DNA of 39,885 bases from CAADGY01 sp035714225 (GTDB lineage Bacteria > Acidobacteriota > Terriglobia > Bryobacterales > Bryobacteraceae), in the NCBI GenBank assembly GCA_035714225.1, contig DASTMK010000151.1, positions 1-39,885 of the forward strand, written 5' to 3'. Both the position numbers and the translations under genes were made by a program. The notes beneath the pieces were generated by a model. That model worked only from the letters and a program-made list of their open reading frames with translations. It did no database searches and was not told where the DNA came from. This document shows positions 8,234-15,939 of the stretch, piece by piece. Every line of letters starts with the position of its first letter. Within the stretch, counting starts at the first letter, position 1.

Positions 8234-8683
8234 CTATTTCGTCCGGCCGACGACTTCCACGCTACCGCCCGCCGCCTGGATCTTCTCCGCGGCCGCCTTG
8301 GAAAAGAGGTGGGCCTGAACCCGAATCGCGCGCTTCAGCTCGCCGTCACCCAGGATCTTCAACCCGTCCCCTAATTTCTTCACCACACCCAACTCGACCA
8401 GGCGGGCCGGGTCGAAGGAATCGCCCTCTAGCTCGCCGAGATGACCGACATTTACGATGGCGTACTCCTTCTTGAAAATATTCGTGAAGCCGCGTTTGGG
8501 CATACGCCGGTGCAAGGGCATCTGCCCGCCCTCGAAACCGCGCATCTGATTGAATCCGGAAACCGAATGCTGCCCCTTCTGTCCGCGGCCTGACGTCTTG
8601 CCCCGGCCGCTCCCCATACCACGCCCGATTCGCCGGCGGGAGTGCTTCTGTCCGGCGGGAGGCTTCAATCCACTGAGATTCAT
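8234..8683 (-). CDS. rplO: 50S ribosomal protein L15
   Basis: 149 residues beginning MNLSGLKPPAGQKHSRRRIGRGMGSGRGKTSGRGQKGQ, the Gly/Arg-rich extended N-terminus of L15 that threads into 23S rRNA, followed by FEGGQMPLHRRMPKRGF and a globular C-terminal domain (LGDGELKRAIRVQAHLFSKAA). Located between rpmD and secY as in the spc operon, 8 nt after rpmD. Confidence 0.97.
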   Translation of the reverse strand: MNLSGLKPPAGQKHSRRRIGRGMGSGRGKTSGRGQKGQHSVSGFNQMRGFEGGQMPLHRRMPKRGFTNIFKKEYAIVNVGHLGELEGDSFDPARLVELGVVKKLGDGLKILGDGELKRAIRVQAHLFSKAAAEKIQAAGGSVEVVGRTK

Positions 8684-8691
8684 ACGGTCCC

Positions 8692-8874
8692 CTATTCGAC
8701 AACTGCGAGCAGATGCGGCACCTTCGCCACCATTCCGCGGAAGGAAGGACTGTCGGGCCGCTCCACCACCTGATTGATCTTCTTCAGCCCGAGCGAACGC
8801 ACGATCTTCTTGTGCTTTTCGGGCGTGCAGATCGGACTCCGAACCAGCTTGATCTTGATTTTACCTTCAGACAT
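8692..8874 (-). CDS. rpmD: 50S ribosomal protein L30
   Basis: 60 residues, the normal length for bacterial L30. The start KIKIKLVRSPICTPEKHKKIVRSLGLKKINQVVERPDSPSFRGMV contains the family's ferredoxin-like core with the R-S-x-I...K...LGL(K)xxN pattern. It starts 3 nt after the rpsE stop, so the two are probably coupled. Confidence 0.95.
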   Translation of the reverse strand: MSEGKIKIKLVRSPICTPEKHKKIVRSLGLKKINQVVERPDSPSFRGMVAKVPHLLAVVE

Positions 8875-8877
8875 TGC

Positions 8878-9426
8878 TCAATTTCCTGATGGGCCTGTTC
8901 GACGAGTATCCAGTTTTTCGACGGCCACGCCGCGGAGGTCCGCCATCGCGGTCCGGTCTCGCAGTTGCTCGAGGCCCTCAATCGTAGCCTTCACCACGTT
9001 GTGCGGATTGCGGGAGCCGATCGATTTCGTCAGGACGTTCGGAATACCCACCGCTTGAATCACGGCGCGCACCGGTCCACCCGCGATCACGCCGGTTCCT
9101 TCGGGCGCCGGCTTCAGCAGCACGAGCCCGCTGCCGAACCGGCCGACAACCTGGTGCGAGATGGTGGTCTCGAGGACGTTGATCTTGCGCAGGTTCTTCT
9201 TGGCCGCTTCGATGCCCTTCTTGATGGCGGAGGGAACTTCCTTGGCCTTGCCCGTTCCGAATCCGACGACCTTCGCCCCCGCGTCGCCGACAACAACCAG
9301 AGCGGAAAAGCTCAGGTTCTTGCCTCCCTTGACGACCTTCGTTACACGGTTGATCGATACCACCTGCTCTTTGAGGTTGAACAACTGCGGATCGACCTTC
9401 TTCACTGCCCGCATGGTTCCCATCAA
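8878..9426 (-). CDS. rpsE: 30S ribosomal protein S5
   Basis: 182 residues. The N-terminal dsRNA-binding-like domain shows EQVVSINRVTKVVKGGKNLSFSALVVVGD; the C-terminal domain shows GSGLVLLKPAPEGTGVIAGGPVRAV and GSRNPHNVVKAT. S5 shapes the mRNA entry and decoding accuracy. Its start at 9426 overlaps the rplR stop by 4 nt. Several Met codons lie near the start (MMGTMRAVKK); the first was taken because it gives the ATGA overlap. Confidence 0.96.
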   Translation of the reverse strand: MMGTMRAVKKVDPQLFNLKEQVVSINRVTKVVKGGKNLSFSALVVVGDAGAKVVGFGTGKAKEVPSAIKKGIEAAKKNLRKINVLETTISHQVVGRFGSGLVLLKPAPEGTGVIAGGPVRAVIQAVGIPNVLTKSIGSRNPHNVVKATIEGLEQLRDRTAMADLRGVAVEKLDTRRTGPSGN

Positions 9427-9782
9427 AACTCCAATCCCGCTTCGCGTGCCGCGTCAGCCAGCGCTTTCACGCGGCCGTGATAGATATAACCGCCACGATC
9501 GAACACCACTTTGGTGACGCCCTTTTCCCTGGCCCGCTCCGCCAACAGCTTGCCTACCTCTTTGGCGCCGCTCACGTTGCCGCCATTTCCCGCGGCGCTC
9601 TTCTCGCCCGAGGAAGCGGCAGCTAAAGTCCGGCCTTCGCGGTCGTCGATCACCTGCGCGTAGATGTGCTTCAGACTGCGGAATACGACAAGTCTCGGCC
9701 GCTCCGGCGTCCCGCGAATCCCCTTGCGGATGCGCCGGTGAATCCGGATACGGACGTTGTTCTTCGATACCTTGCGAATCAT
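9423..9782 (-). CDS. rplR: 50S ribosomal protein L18
   Basis: 119 residues with IRGTPERPRLVVFRSLKHIYAQVIDD and the C-terminal KVVFDRGGYIYHGRVKALADAAREAGLEF, both diagnostic of L18, which brings 5S rRNA into the central protuberance together with L5 and L25. The gene lies 32 nt after rplF and overlaps rpsE by 4 nt. Confidence 0.97.
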   Translation of the reverse strand: MIRKVSKNNVRIRIHRRIRKGIRGTPERPRLVVFRSLKHIYAQVIDDREGRTLAAASSGEKSAAGNGGNVSGAKEVGKLLAERAREKGVTKVVFDRGGYIYHGRVKALADAAREAGLEF

Positions 9783-9814
9783 TCCTCGATTGCCTCCGGA
9801 CTACGCATAACGGC

Positions 9815-10351
9815 CTACTTGCTTCCGGCCCCGGTCTTGCCGACCTTCTTCCGCAGAACTTCACCGGTATACCGGATACCTTTGTTCTTGTACGGCTCCG
9901 GCGGGCGCAGCGCACGGATGTCGGATGCCACCTGTCCGAGCAACTGCTTGTCGATCCCGCTCAGCGTGAGATGCGTCTGCTTGTCCACTTTCAGGTCCAC
10001 CCCATCGGGCAGAAGAAACTCGATCGGATGAGAATACCCGAGGGCGAACGTCGCAATCTTCCCCTTGACATCGCAGCGATATCCGATGCCCACGATATCG
10101 AGCTCTCTCGTGAATCCGCCCGATACGCCCTGTATGGCATTCGCCGCCAATGCGCGCGTCAGCCCGTGCAGGGCGGCGTATTCGTCGCCGTCCCGGGCAA
10201 TCTCCACATTTCCGTCGTCCTGGCGGATAACCACTCCCGGCGGAATGGGTACGCTCAGCTTTCCCTTGGGGCCTTCCACCTGCAATTCGCCCGCGGCGGT
10301 GATCTTCACGCCTTTCGGCAACGGAATCGGCTTTTTTCCAACTCGTGACAT
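9815..10351 (-). CDS. rplF: 50S ribosomal protein L6
   Basis: 178 residues starting MSRVGKKPIPLPKGV, the standard L6 N-terminus, with the two L6 repeats and the C-terminal RALRPPEPYKNKGIRYTGEVLRKKVGK. L6 lies at the base of the stalk near the sarcin-ricin loop. I chose the ATG at 10351 over an in-frame start 45 nt upstream because only this one gives the conserved N-terminus. The 97-nt gap before it contains two stem-loops. Confidence 0.97.
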   Translation of the reverse strand: MSRVGKKPIPLPKGVKITAAGELQVEGPKGKLSVPIPPGVVIRQDDGNVEIARDGDEYAALHGLTRALAANAIQGVSGGFTRELDIVGIGYRCDVKGKIATFALGYSHPIEFLLPDGVDLKVDKQTHLTLSGIDKQLLGQVASDIRALRPPEPYKNKGIRYTGEVLRKKVGKTGAGSK

Positions 10352-10362
10352 GCTTCCCTCTC

Positions 10363-10410
10363 CAGTCAACCGGTCTTCAAGGTTGACTGCTCGCACCGCC
10401 GCGCAGGCGG
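10363..10410 (-). other. Tandem stem-loops between rpsH and rplF
   Basis: The gap contains a perfect 9-bp inverted repeat, CAGTCAACC/GGTTGACTG (10363-10371 and 10381-10389, 9-nt loop), and a second GC-rich one, CCGCC-GCGCA-GGCGG (10396-10410). There is no U-tract. They may be processing or translation-control structures inside the spc segment. Confidence 0.45.
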
Positions 10411-10448
10411 CTCAATAGCCCGATGGCGCCCACGCTTGCGAAGAGCGG

Positions 10449-10844
10449 CTACCACACCTGGCACAAAATCTCTCCACCCACGCCCTCTTTCCGGGCCGTG
10501 GAACCGGTCATGACACCCCGCGGCGTGGTCAGGATGTTAATGCCCATGCCACCCAAAACCCGTGGGATCTCCTTACTTCCGGCATATACGCGGCAGCCCG
10601 GACGGGACACGCGCTCCAGGTGCGACATCACTGGAACGTTGCCCGGCGTATACTTCAGATAAACCCTGATGACGCCCCGTATCCCTTCGTCGGCCAGCTT
10701 GTAGTTGAGAATATAGCCCTCTTCTTTCAGAATGCGGGCGATCTCCACCTTGAGCTTCGAACCGGGCACATCCACTTTCGGATGCCGCGCGATTTGCGCA
10801 TTGCGGATCCGCGTCAACATATCGGCGATCGGATCAGATACCAT
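10449..10844 (-). CDS. rpsH: 30S ribosomal protein S8
   Basis: 131 residues from MVSDPIADMLTRIRNAQ, with PGSKLKVEIARILKEEGYI and the C-terminal GGMGINILTTPRGVMTGSTARKEGVGGEILC, the conserved RNA-binding face of S8. In other bacteria S8 is a primary 16S binder and the translational repressor of the spc operon. It lies 21 nt after rpsN. Confidence 0.97.
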   Translation of the reverse strand: MVSDPIADMLTRIRNAQIARHPKVDVPGSKLKVEIARILKEEGYILNYKLADEGIRGVIRVYLKYTPGNVPVMSHLERVSRPGCRVYAGSKEIPRVLGGMGINILTTPRGVMTGSTARKEGVGGEILCQVW

Positions 10845-10865
10845 TCTGTCTTAACCCTCCGATAC

Positions 10866-11075
10866 CTACCAGCTAGCCTTGATGACACCGGGGATCTCTC
10901 CAGCCAGCGCCAACCCCCGGAAACAGATCCGGCAGAGATTGAACTTGCGAAGATACCCGCGGGGCCGCCCACACCGGCGGCAGCGGTTCCGATGCCGGCA
11001 GCGGAGCTTTTTTGTTCTCGCCTGCTTGGCTTTTTCAAGCCTCAGGTCCCTAGCGATTTTGGCCGTTGTTGCCAT
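10866..11075 (-). CDS. rpsN: 30S ribosomal protein S14, zinc-binding short form
   Basis: 69 residues. Cysteines 32, 35, 48 and 51 give C-x2-C-x12-C-x2-C, the zinc site of the short (type Z) S14. I chose the ATG at 11075 (MATTAKIARDLR) because a purine-rich AAGGGA lies upstream and the five extra residues possible upstream are unlike the family. The N-terminal stretch before the zinc site is somewhat longer than in the common 61-residue form. It lies 21 nt after rplE. Confidence 0.94.
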   Translation of the reverse strand: MATTAKIARDLRLEKAKQARTKKLRCRHRNRCRRCGRPRGYLRKFNLCRICFRGLALAGEIPGVIKASW

Positions 11076-11096
11076 CCACGATCCCTTCAATTTCCT

Positions 11097-11639
11097 CTAT
11101 TGACGAAAAGGCATACCGAGCTGCCGCAGCAGAGCCAGACCTTCGGCATCCGTCCTGGCCGTCGTCGTTATACAGATATTCATTCCCTTGATCTTCTCGA
11201 CCTTGTTGTAGTCGATCTCGGGAAAGATCAACTGGTCCTTGATCCCCAGCGTGTAATTGCCGCGCCCGTCGAACGATTTCGTGGACACGCCCCGGAAGTC
11301 GCGAACCCGCGGCAGGGAAACGTTCACCAGCCGGTCGAAGAACTCGTACATGCGGTCGCCGCGCAGCGTCACCATGCAACCCACCGACATGCCCTCGCGC
11401 AGCTTGAAGGCCGCGATGGATTTACTCGCCTTCGTCACGACCGGCCTCTGACCGGCAATCTGCGCCAACTCGGCCACCGCCGGATCCATCAGCTTCGAGT
11501 TCTGGGTAGCCTCTCCCAAACCGATGTTCAAGGAGATCTTCTCCAGCTTCGGAACGGCCATCACGTTCTTATAGCCGAATTCCTTGACCAACCCCGGAAT
11601 CACGTTCTTCGTGTAATGCTCTCTCAACCTCGCGCCCAT
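11097..11639 (-). CDS. rplE: 50S ribosomal protein L5
   Basis: 180 residues: MGARLREHYTKNVIPGLVKEFGYKNVMAVPKLEKISLNIGLGEA is the standard L5 start, with GQRPVVTKASKSIAAFKLREG and the C-terminal NICITTTARTDAEGLALLRQLGMPF. L5 binds 5S rRNA and contacts P-site tRNA. It is separated from rplX by 90 nt that hold a large imperfect palindrome carrying one copy of the dispersed repeat. Confidence 0.97.
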   Translation of the reverse strand: MGARLREHYTKNVIPGLVKEFGYKNVMAVPKLEKISLNIGLGEATQNSKLMDPAVAELAQIAGQRPVVTKASKSIAAFKLREGMSVGCMVTLRGDRMYEFFDRLVNVSLPRVRDFRGVSTKSFDGRGNYTLGIKDQLIFPEIDYNKVEKIKGMNICITTTARTDAEGLALLRQLGMPFRQ

Positions 11640-11668
11640 AGCACTATTCGTCCATTTCCTTCATCCCA

Positions 11669-11728
11669 CGCTCCCTCGCGGCCGCGGCTCCGAAGCCGGT
11701 ACTGAGCCGCGCGAGTGAGCAAGCGGTC
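11669..11728 (-). repeat. Dispersed repeat copy A inside an imperfect palindrome, between rplX and rplE
   Basis: Read on the minus strand, 11728-11704 begins two bases after the rplX stop codon and matches copy B at 24 of 25 positions; the shared core is CGCTTGCTCAC(G/T)CGCGCGG. It is followed by a mirror arm (11690-11669) that matches it at 16 of 22 positions. The inner stem is a perfect 8 bp, CGCGGCTC/GAGCCGCG (11683-11690 and 11704-11711, 13-nt loop). The transcript would fold into a long hairpin between two ribosomal genes. Confidence 0.7.
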
Positions 11729-11729
11729 A

Positions 11730-12125
11730 CTAGCTTTTCTTATCCAGAACCTCACCGGTCTTCCTGGCGATGCGCACGCTCCGCTGGCCCGCGCCGGTCC
11801 CTTCCACACGGTAGCCGATGCGTGTAGCCACACCACCCGAAGTCACCACCATCAGGTTGGAAAGGTGGATGGTACTTTCCCGTTCGGCGATGCCGCCCTT
11901 GATCTGTTTGGAAGGATTCGGGCGGGTATGCCGCTTGATCAGCATCACACCTTCCACCAGCGCCCTTCCTTTTTCGCGATCGACGTTCAATACACGCCCC
12001 GTCTTGCCCTTGTCGCGCCCGGTGATGACTTTGACGATGTCATCCTTCTTGATCTTGGACTTGATCCGGGTCTTCGGGACGCCCTGGTGCCGCGGAGGCG
12101 TCGCTTTCTGCTGCTGCCGCGCCAT
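11730..12125 (-). CDS. rplX: 50S ribosomal protein L24
   Basis: 131 residues. The KOW motif region KIKKDDIVKVITGRDKGKTGRVLNVDREKGRALVEGV and HTRPNPSKQIKGGIAERESTIHLSNLM are diagnostic. It carries about 20 extra basic residues at the N-terminus (MARQQQKATPPRHQGVPKTR) compared with the usual 103-residue protein. The chosen ATG at 12125 overlaps the rplN stop as TGATG, giving coupled translation. L24 starts 50S assembly. The stop is immediately followed by the dispersed repeat copy A. Confidence 0.95.
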   Translation of the reverse strand: MARQQQKATPPRHQGVPKTRIKSKIKKDDIVKVITGRDKGKTGRVLNVDREKGRALVEGVMLIKRHTRPNPSKQIKGGIAERESTIHLSNLMVVTSGGVATRIGYRVEGTGAGQRSVRIARKTGEVLDKKS

Positions 12126-12493
12126 CAGATCACCTCCGGCGCCAGCGAGACGATCTTCATGAATCGCTTGTCGCGCAGCTCGCGAGCCACCGGGCCGAAC
12201 ACACGCGTGCCGACCGGCTCGCCCGTCTCGGTAATCAACACCGCGGCGTTCGAATCGAACCGGATATAGGTGCCGTCTCTGCGCCGTGTCTCTTTCCGCA
12301 TCCGCACGATCACACACCGGACGACCTTGCCTTTTTTAATATTGGAGTCCGGCGCGGCTTCCTTGACGGAAGCGGTAATGATGTCGCCCAATCCGGCCCT
12401 CAGCCCGAGGTCGCCGCCGCGCGGCAGAATACAGGAGAGCCGTTTGGCTCCGCTGTTATCCGCCACGTCGAGAATGGTTCGCATTCCGATCAT
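12125..12493 (-). CDS. rplN: 50S ribosomal protein L14
   Basis: 122 residues, the standard length, starting MIGMRTILDVADNSGAKRLSCI, with GDIITASVKEA and the C-terminal FGPVARELRDKRFMKIVSLAPEVI. L14 forms intersubunit bridge B8 and contacts L19. It overlaps rpsQ by 4 nt upstream and rplX by one base downstream. Confidence 0.97.
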   Translation of the reverse strand: MIGMRTILDVADNSGAKRLSCILPRGGDLGLRAGLGDIITASVKEAAPDSNIKKGKVVRCVIVRMRKETRRRDGTYIRFDSNAAVLITETGEPVGTRVFGPVARELRDKRFMKIVSLAPEVI

Positions 12494-12798
12494 AGGGATG
12501 TCTCCTTCTCTTCCTCTTCGAGAGTGCCAACCTGCGCCGCGCGCCTCAACACTTCCGCAAGGTTCCAGCGCTTCAGCTTGCTCAACGGCCGCGATTCGAT
12601 GATGCGCACGATATCGCCCGGCCTGGCGGTCTGCTCTTCGTCATGCGCGTAGAACTTCTTGCGCCTGGTCACAATCCGCTTGTACAGCGGATGCGGGACC
12701 CGCCGGGTCACCTCCACCACGATGGTCTTCTGCATCTTGGTGGAAACCACCTGGCCGGTCTTCTCGTTCCGGATTCCGGCGACGGGTGCTTCCGTCAT
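12490..12798 (-). CDS. rpsQ: 30S ribosomal protein S17
   Basis: 102 residues. The OB-fold core has TGQVVSTKMQKTIVVEVTRRVPHPLYKRIVTRRKKFYAHDE and GDIVRIIESRPLSKLKRWNL. A short C-terminal tail (EVLRRAAQVGTLEEEEKE) extends beyond the usual end. It binds 16S rRNA in the 30S body. It starts 2 nt after rpmC and overlaps rplN by 4 nt. Confidence 0.96.
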   Translation of the reverse strand: MTEAPVAGIRNEKTGQVVSTKMQKTIVVEVTRRVPHPLYKRIVTRRKKFYAHDEEQTARPGDIVRIIESRPLSKLKRWNLAEVLRRAAQVGTLEEEEKETSL

Positions 12799-12800
12799 GG

Positions 12801-13028
12801 TTATCTGGCCCCCTTCCGGCGCCGGTCCCGACCCTGTCCGGCCAGCGCGCGCTCGTGCAGAATGGTCAACATCCGCGCGCGGTCTTTCCGGATCTGCCGC
12901 AGCTTCTTCAGTCCGTCCGCCTGGCCCATCCCGATCTGGAACTTCAGCCGGAAAAGCTGATCTTCCATCTCTCTCAGCTTGATGTTCAGCTCTTTGCTGT
13001 CGAGTTCCCGAACCTTTTCCGCTCTCAT
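12801..13028 (-). CDS. rpmC: 50S ribosomal protein L29
   Basis: 75 residues: MRAEKVRELDSKELNIKLREMEDQLFRLKFQIGMGQADGLKKLRQIRKDRARMLTILHER is the family's two-helix coiled hairpin (LR.L...EL...L......LF.LR). L29 lies beside the polypeptide exit and helps dock trigger factor and SRP. It starts 3 nt after rplP. Confidence 0.95.
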   Translation of the reverse strand: MRAEKVRELDSKELNIKLREMEDQLFRLKFQIGMGQADGLKKLRQIRKDRARMLTILHERALAGQGRDRRRKGAR

Positions 13029-13031
13029 CTG

Positions 13032-13448
13032 CTACTCCACCCTCTCGCGGGCGACCATCTTACACGGCAGCGGGAGTTTCTGCGCCGCCAGCCGCATCGC
13101 TTCCTCCGCCACATCGCGAGGAACGCCTTCCATTTCAAACAGAACCTTGCCCGGCCGCACCACCGCTACCCACTGCTCCGGCGCGCCCTTGCCTTTACCC
13201 ATCCTGGTCTCGGCCGGCTTCTTGGTAATGGGCTTATCCGGAAACAGACGGATCCAGACCTTCCCTCCGCGCTTGATGAAACGGGTCATGGCGATACGCG
13301 CCGCTTCAATCTGGCGGTCGGTAATCCAGCCGCATTCCATCACCTTCAACCCGAAATCGCCGAAGGAAAGATCGGAGCCGCGCCAGGCCTTACCGCGCAT
13401 GCGGCCGCGCTGCTGCTTCCTGTGCTTCACTTTCTTGGGCATCAACAT
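13032..13448 (-). CDS. rplP: 50S ribosomal protein L16
   Basis: 138 residues: MLMPKKVKHRKQQRGRMRGKAWRGSDLSFGDFGLK and RQIEAARIAMTRFIKRGGKVWIRLFPDKPITKKPAETRMGKGKGAPEQWVAVVRPG are near-invariant in L16, which organises A-site tRNA and the central protuberance. The Arg equivalent to the hydroxylated residue in the PAETRMGKGKG loop is present. It starts 26 nt after rpsC. Confidence 0.97.
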   Translation of the reverse strand: MLMPKKVKHRKQQRGRMRGKAWRGSDLSFGDFGLKVMECGWITDRQIEAARIAMTRFIKRGGKVWIRLFPDKPITKKPAETRMGKGKGAPEQWVAVVRPGKVLFEMEGVPRDVAEEAMRLAAQKLPLPCKMVARERVE

Positions 13449-13474
13449 GGCGATATCTCCCTTCTACGCTCCGA

Positions 13475-14437
13475 TTACTGCTGCTCTCCCGGCTCCGGAC
13501 CCTCGCCTGGTTTCCCGGCCTCGGGCTCCGCCGCCGGCTCCGGCTCCTGCTTCAGTTCCTGTTTCCACGCGGGCAGCGGCGGCGCCAGCGGCGGAAGGAT
13601 GGGCGCGGTGCTGCGCGCCGGCTGCGGCAATTCGCCCGGAGCCTGTTGTTCCACCGGACCGGCCTGTGCCGCCGGAGCCTGGGAAGGCAACGGTGCCGGT
13701 CCCCTTCGTTCGCCCCGGTCCCGATGATCCCGGTCACCGCCGTGTCCCCGTTCCCGGCGATCGCGCTGCGGCCGCCGCGGCTCGGGTTCCGGTGTGAAAG
13801 TTCCTCGCTTGCCGTCCAGAATCTCGCCCTTATAAACCCAGGTCTTGATTCCGATAACGCCATAGGTCGTGTACGCCTGCGCAAATCCGAAATCGATGTC
13901 GGCGCGAAGCGTGTGCAGAGGCAACTGGCCTTGCAGGTACCACTCGCTCCGGGCGATCTCCGCTCCGTTCAACCGGCCGGATACCCGGACCTTGATCCCT
14001 TTGCAGCCGAACCGCAGGGCGGAATCCACCGCCTTGCGCATCGCCCGCCGGAACGCCACACGCTTTTCCAGTTGGAGCGCGATCGACTCGGCCACAAGCT
14101 GAGCATCCAGTTCCGGCTTGTGCACTTCCTGAATGTCGATGAAAATATCCCGCTTGGTCTTCCGGGCGAGATCCTGCTTCAGCTTCTCGATCTCGGCGCC
14201 TTTGCGTCCGATGATGATGCCCGGCCGCGACGTGCGGATCGTGATGCGCAGTTTGTTGCCCGGCCGGTCCACTTCCACCGAACTGACACCGGCGGATTTC
14301 AGCCGCGTTCGCAGGTTCTCTTTCAACTCGAGATCTTCGAGCAGCAGTTTCGCGTAATCCTGCTTGGAGAACCAGCGGGATTTCCAGGTCTTGGTGACCC
14401 CGAGCCGGAATCCGTAAGGATGAACTTTTTGACCCAT
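13475..14437 (-). CDS. rpsC: 30S ribosomal protein S3 with long Pro/Glu-rich C-terminal tail
   Basis: 320 residues. Residues 1 to about 210 are a normal S3: MGQKVHPYGFRLGVTKTWKSRWF, the KH domain with IIIGRKGAEIEKL, and the C-terminal GAEIARSEWYLQGQLPLHTLRADIDFG with the mRNA-entry Arg residues, ending near GVIGIKTWVYKGEI. After that comes a tail of about 110 low-complexity residues: first Arg/Asp-rich (RDRRERGHGGDRDHRDRG), then Pro/Ala/Gln-rich and finally Pro/Glu/Gly-rich, ending GEQQ. Most S3 proteins are 210-240 residues. The tail should sit at the mRNA entry on the solvent side. The stop and following rplP spacing are normal, so it is genuinely in frame. Confidence 0.95.
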   Translation of the reverse strand: MGQKVHPYGFRLGVTKTWKSRWFSKQDYAKLLLEDLELKENLRTRLKSAGVSSVEVDRPGNKLRITIRTSRPGIIIGRKGAEIEKLKQDLARKTKRDIFIDIQEVHKPELDAQLVAESIALQLEKRVAFRRAMRKAVDSALRFGCKGIKVRVSGRLNGAEIARSEWYLQGQLPLHTLRADIDFGFAQAYTTYGVIGIKTWVYKGEILDGKRGTFTPEPEPRRPQRDRRERGHGGDRDHRDRGERRGPAPLPSQAPAAQAGPVEQQAPGELPQPARSTAPILPPLAPPLPAWKQELKQEPEPAAEPEAGKPGEGPEPGEQQ

Positions 14438-14440
14438 GAT

Positions 14441-14788
14441 CTACTCTTCCGTCTTCCGGTCGCCGACCGCGACCACAATGTGCGCGCTCCTACGCTGATA
14501 CCGGAATGCACGGCCCATCGGGGCCGGCCGGATGCGTTTCATTCGCGGCCCCTCGTTCACGTAGGCCTGCGTCACCAACAGCGCATCCACGTCGACATCG
14601 TTAAAGCGGTTTTCCGCGTTGCTGATCGCCGATCGCAAAACCTTCTCCACCGCCGGTGCGATCCCTTTATTCGTGGACCGCAGGATGGTGATGGCATCCC
14701 CCGCTTTCCGGCCGCGGATCTGGTCCACGACCAGCCGCGCCTTCTGCGGCGAGACCCTGATGTACCTGGCTTCCGCTCTCGCTTCCAT
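14441..14788 (-). CDS. rplV: 50S ribosomal protein L22
   Basis: 115 residues: ARYIRVSPQKARLVVDQIRGRKAGDAITIL and the tunnel hairpin RMKRIRPAPMGRAFRYQRRSAHIVVAV identify L22, whose extended beta hairpin lines the nascent peptide tunnel. No erythromycin-type deletion is seen in the hairpin. It lies 12 nt after rpsS and 3 nt before rpsC. Confidence 0.97.
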   Translation of the reverse strand: MEARAEARYIRVSPQKARLVVDQIRGRKAGDAITILRSTNKGIAPAVEKVLRSAISNAENRFNDVDVDALLVTQAYVNEGPRMKRIRPAPMGRAFRYQRRSAHIVVAVGDRKTEE

Positions 14789-14800
14789 AACACTCTCTTC

Positions 14801-15085
14801 CTAGGAGGGCCTCGACGACTTCTCGGTCTTCGCCGCGTGCCCCTTGTAGGTCCGCGTGGGTGAGAACTCGCCCAACTTGTGTCCCACCATGTTCTCGGTG
14901 ATGTATACCGGAATGAACTTCTTGCCGTTATGCACCGCGATGGTGTGGCCGATGAACTCCGGCAGGATCGTGGAACGGCGGGACCACGTCCGCAAAACCT
15001 TCTTTTCGTTTTTCGAGTTCATCGCTTCCACCTTCACCATCAGGTGGCTGTCCACGAAAGGTCCCTTGCTTAAAGAACGTCCCAT
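14801..15085 (-). CDS. rpsS: 30S ribosomal protein S19
   Basis: 94 residues: MGRSLSKGPFVDSHLMVKVEAMN and KVLRTWSRRSTILPEFIGHTIAVHNGKKFIPVYITENMVGHKLGEFSPTRTYKGHA cover almost the whole conserved S19 sequence. It lies in the 30S head with S13. It follows rplB by 13 nt. Confidence 0.97.
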   Translation of the reverse strand: MGRSLSKGPFVDSHLMVKVEAMNSKNEKKVLRTWSRRSTILPEFIGHTIAVHNGKKFIPVYITENMVGHKLGEFSPTRTYKGHAAKTEKSSRPS

Positions 15086-15098
15086 ATGCTATCCGCCG

Positions 15099-15929
15099 CT
15101 ACCTCTTCTTCGACCGGTGGGTGACCACCCACTTGTCCGTACGTTTGTTATTCCTTGTCTTGAAGCCGCGCGTGGGCTGGCCCCAGGGCGTCACCGGATT
15201 CCGGCCGCCCGACGTCCGGCCCTCGCCGCCGCCGTGCGGGTGATCCACCGGGTTCATCGTCACACCCCGGTTATGCGGCCGTTTGCCCATCCACCGCTTC
15301 CGGCCGGCCTTTCCAAGCGAAACGTTCTCGTGATCGAGGTTGCCCACCTGGCCCACGGTTGCCATGCACTCCAGTTGCACACGCCGGACCTCGCCCGAAG
15401 GCAGCTTCAGCAGCGCGTATCCGCCTTCCTTCGACACCAGTTGCGCCTGCGAGCCGGCCGAACGCACCATCTGTCCACCCTTCCCGGGGCGGAGCTCGAC
15501 GTTATGCACGAACGTTCCGGCAGGGATCTGCTGAAGCGGCAGCGCGTTGCCTACCAGGATGTCCGCTTCGGGTCCGGAGACCACCTTTCCACCCACCTGA
15601 AGCCCGACGGGAGCCAGAATGTACCGCTTCTCGCCGTCGGCATAATTCAGCAGCGCGATACGGGCGGAGCGATTGGGATCGTATTCGATCGCCGCCACCC
15701 TCGCCGGCACACCGGCCTTGTCCCGCTTGAAGTCGATGATGCGGTATGCTTTCTTCGCTCCGCCGCCGATGAATCGCGAGGTGATCCGGCCCAGCGCGTT
15801 CCGTCCGCCGCTGCGTTTTTTTCCGGTCACCAGAGACTTCTCCGGCTTGTCCTTCGTGATCTCGTTCCGGGAAACCACCGTCTGGAATCGCCGGGTCGGC
15901 GTCGTCGGGCGGTATGTCTTTATCGCCAT
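15099..15929 (-). CDS. rplB: 50S ribosomal protein L2
   Basis: 276 residues: MAIKTYRPTTPTRRFQTV, the SH3-like and OB domains, and the C-terminal MNPVDHPHGGGEGRTSGGRNPVTPWGQPTRGFKTR with the conserved His needed for peptidyl-transferase centre assembly. Full normal length. It starts 10 nt after rplW. Confidence 0.98.
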   Translation of the reverse strand: MAIKTYRPTTPTRRFQTVVSRNEITKDKPEKSLVTGKKRSGGRNALGRITSRFIGGGAKKAYRIIDFKRDKAGVPARVAAIEYDPNRSARIALLNYADGEKRYILAPVGLQVGGKVVSGPEADILVGNALPLQQIPAGTFVHNVELRPGKGGQMVRSAGSQAQLVSKEGGYALLKLPSGEVRRVQLECMATVGQVGNLDHENVSLGKAGRKRWMGKRPHNRGVTMNPVDHPHGGGEGRTSGGRNPVTPWGQPTRGFKTRNNKRTDKWVVTHRSKKR

Positions 15930-15939
15930 ATCGCTGTCC

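Noticed and set aside
10620..11705. A 361-codon plus-strand frame opposite rpsH, rpsN and rplE
   Set aside because: Antisense shadow; spans three well-defined ribosomal genes.
13646..14863. A 405-codon plus-strand frame opposite rpsC, rplV and rpsS
   Set aside because: Same reason: conserved ribosomal genes occupy the other strand and the translation shows no family features.
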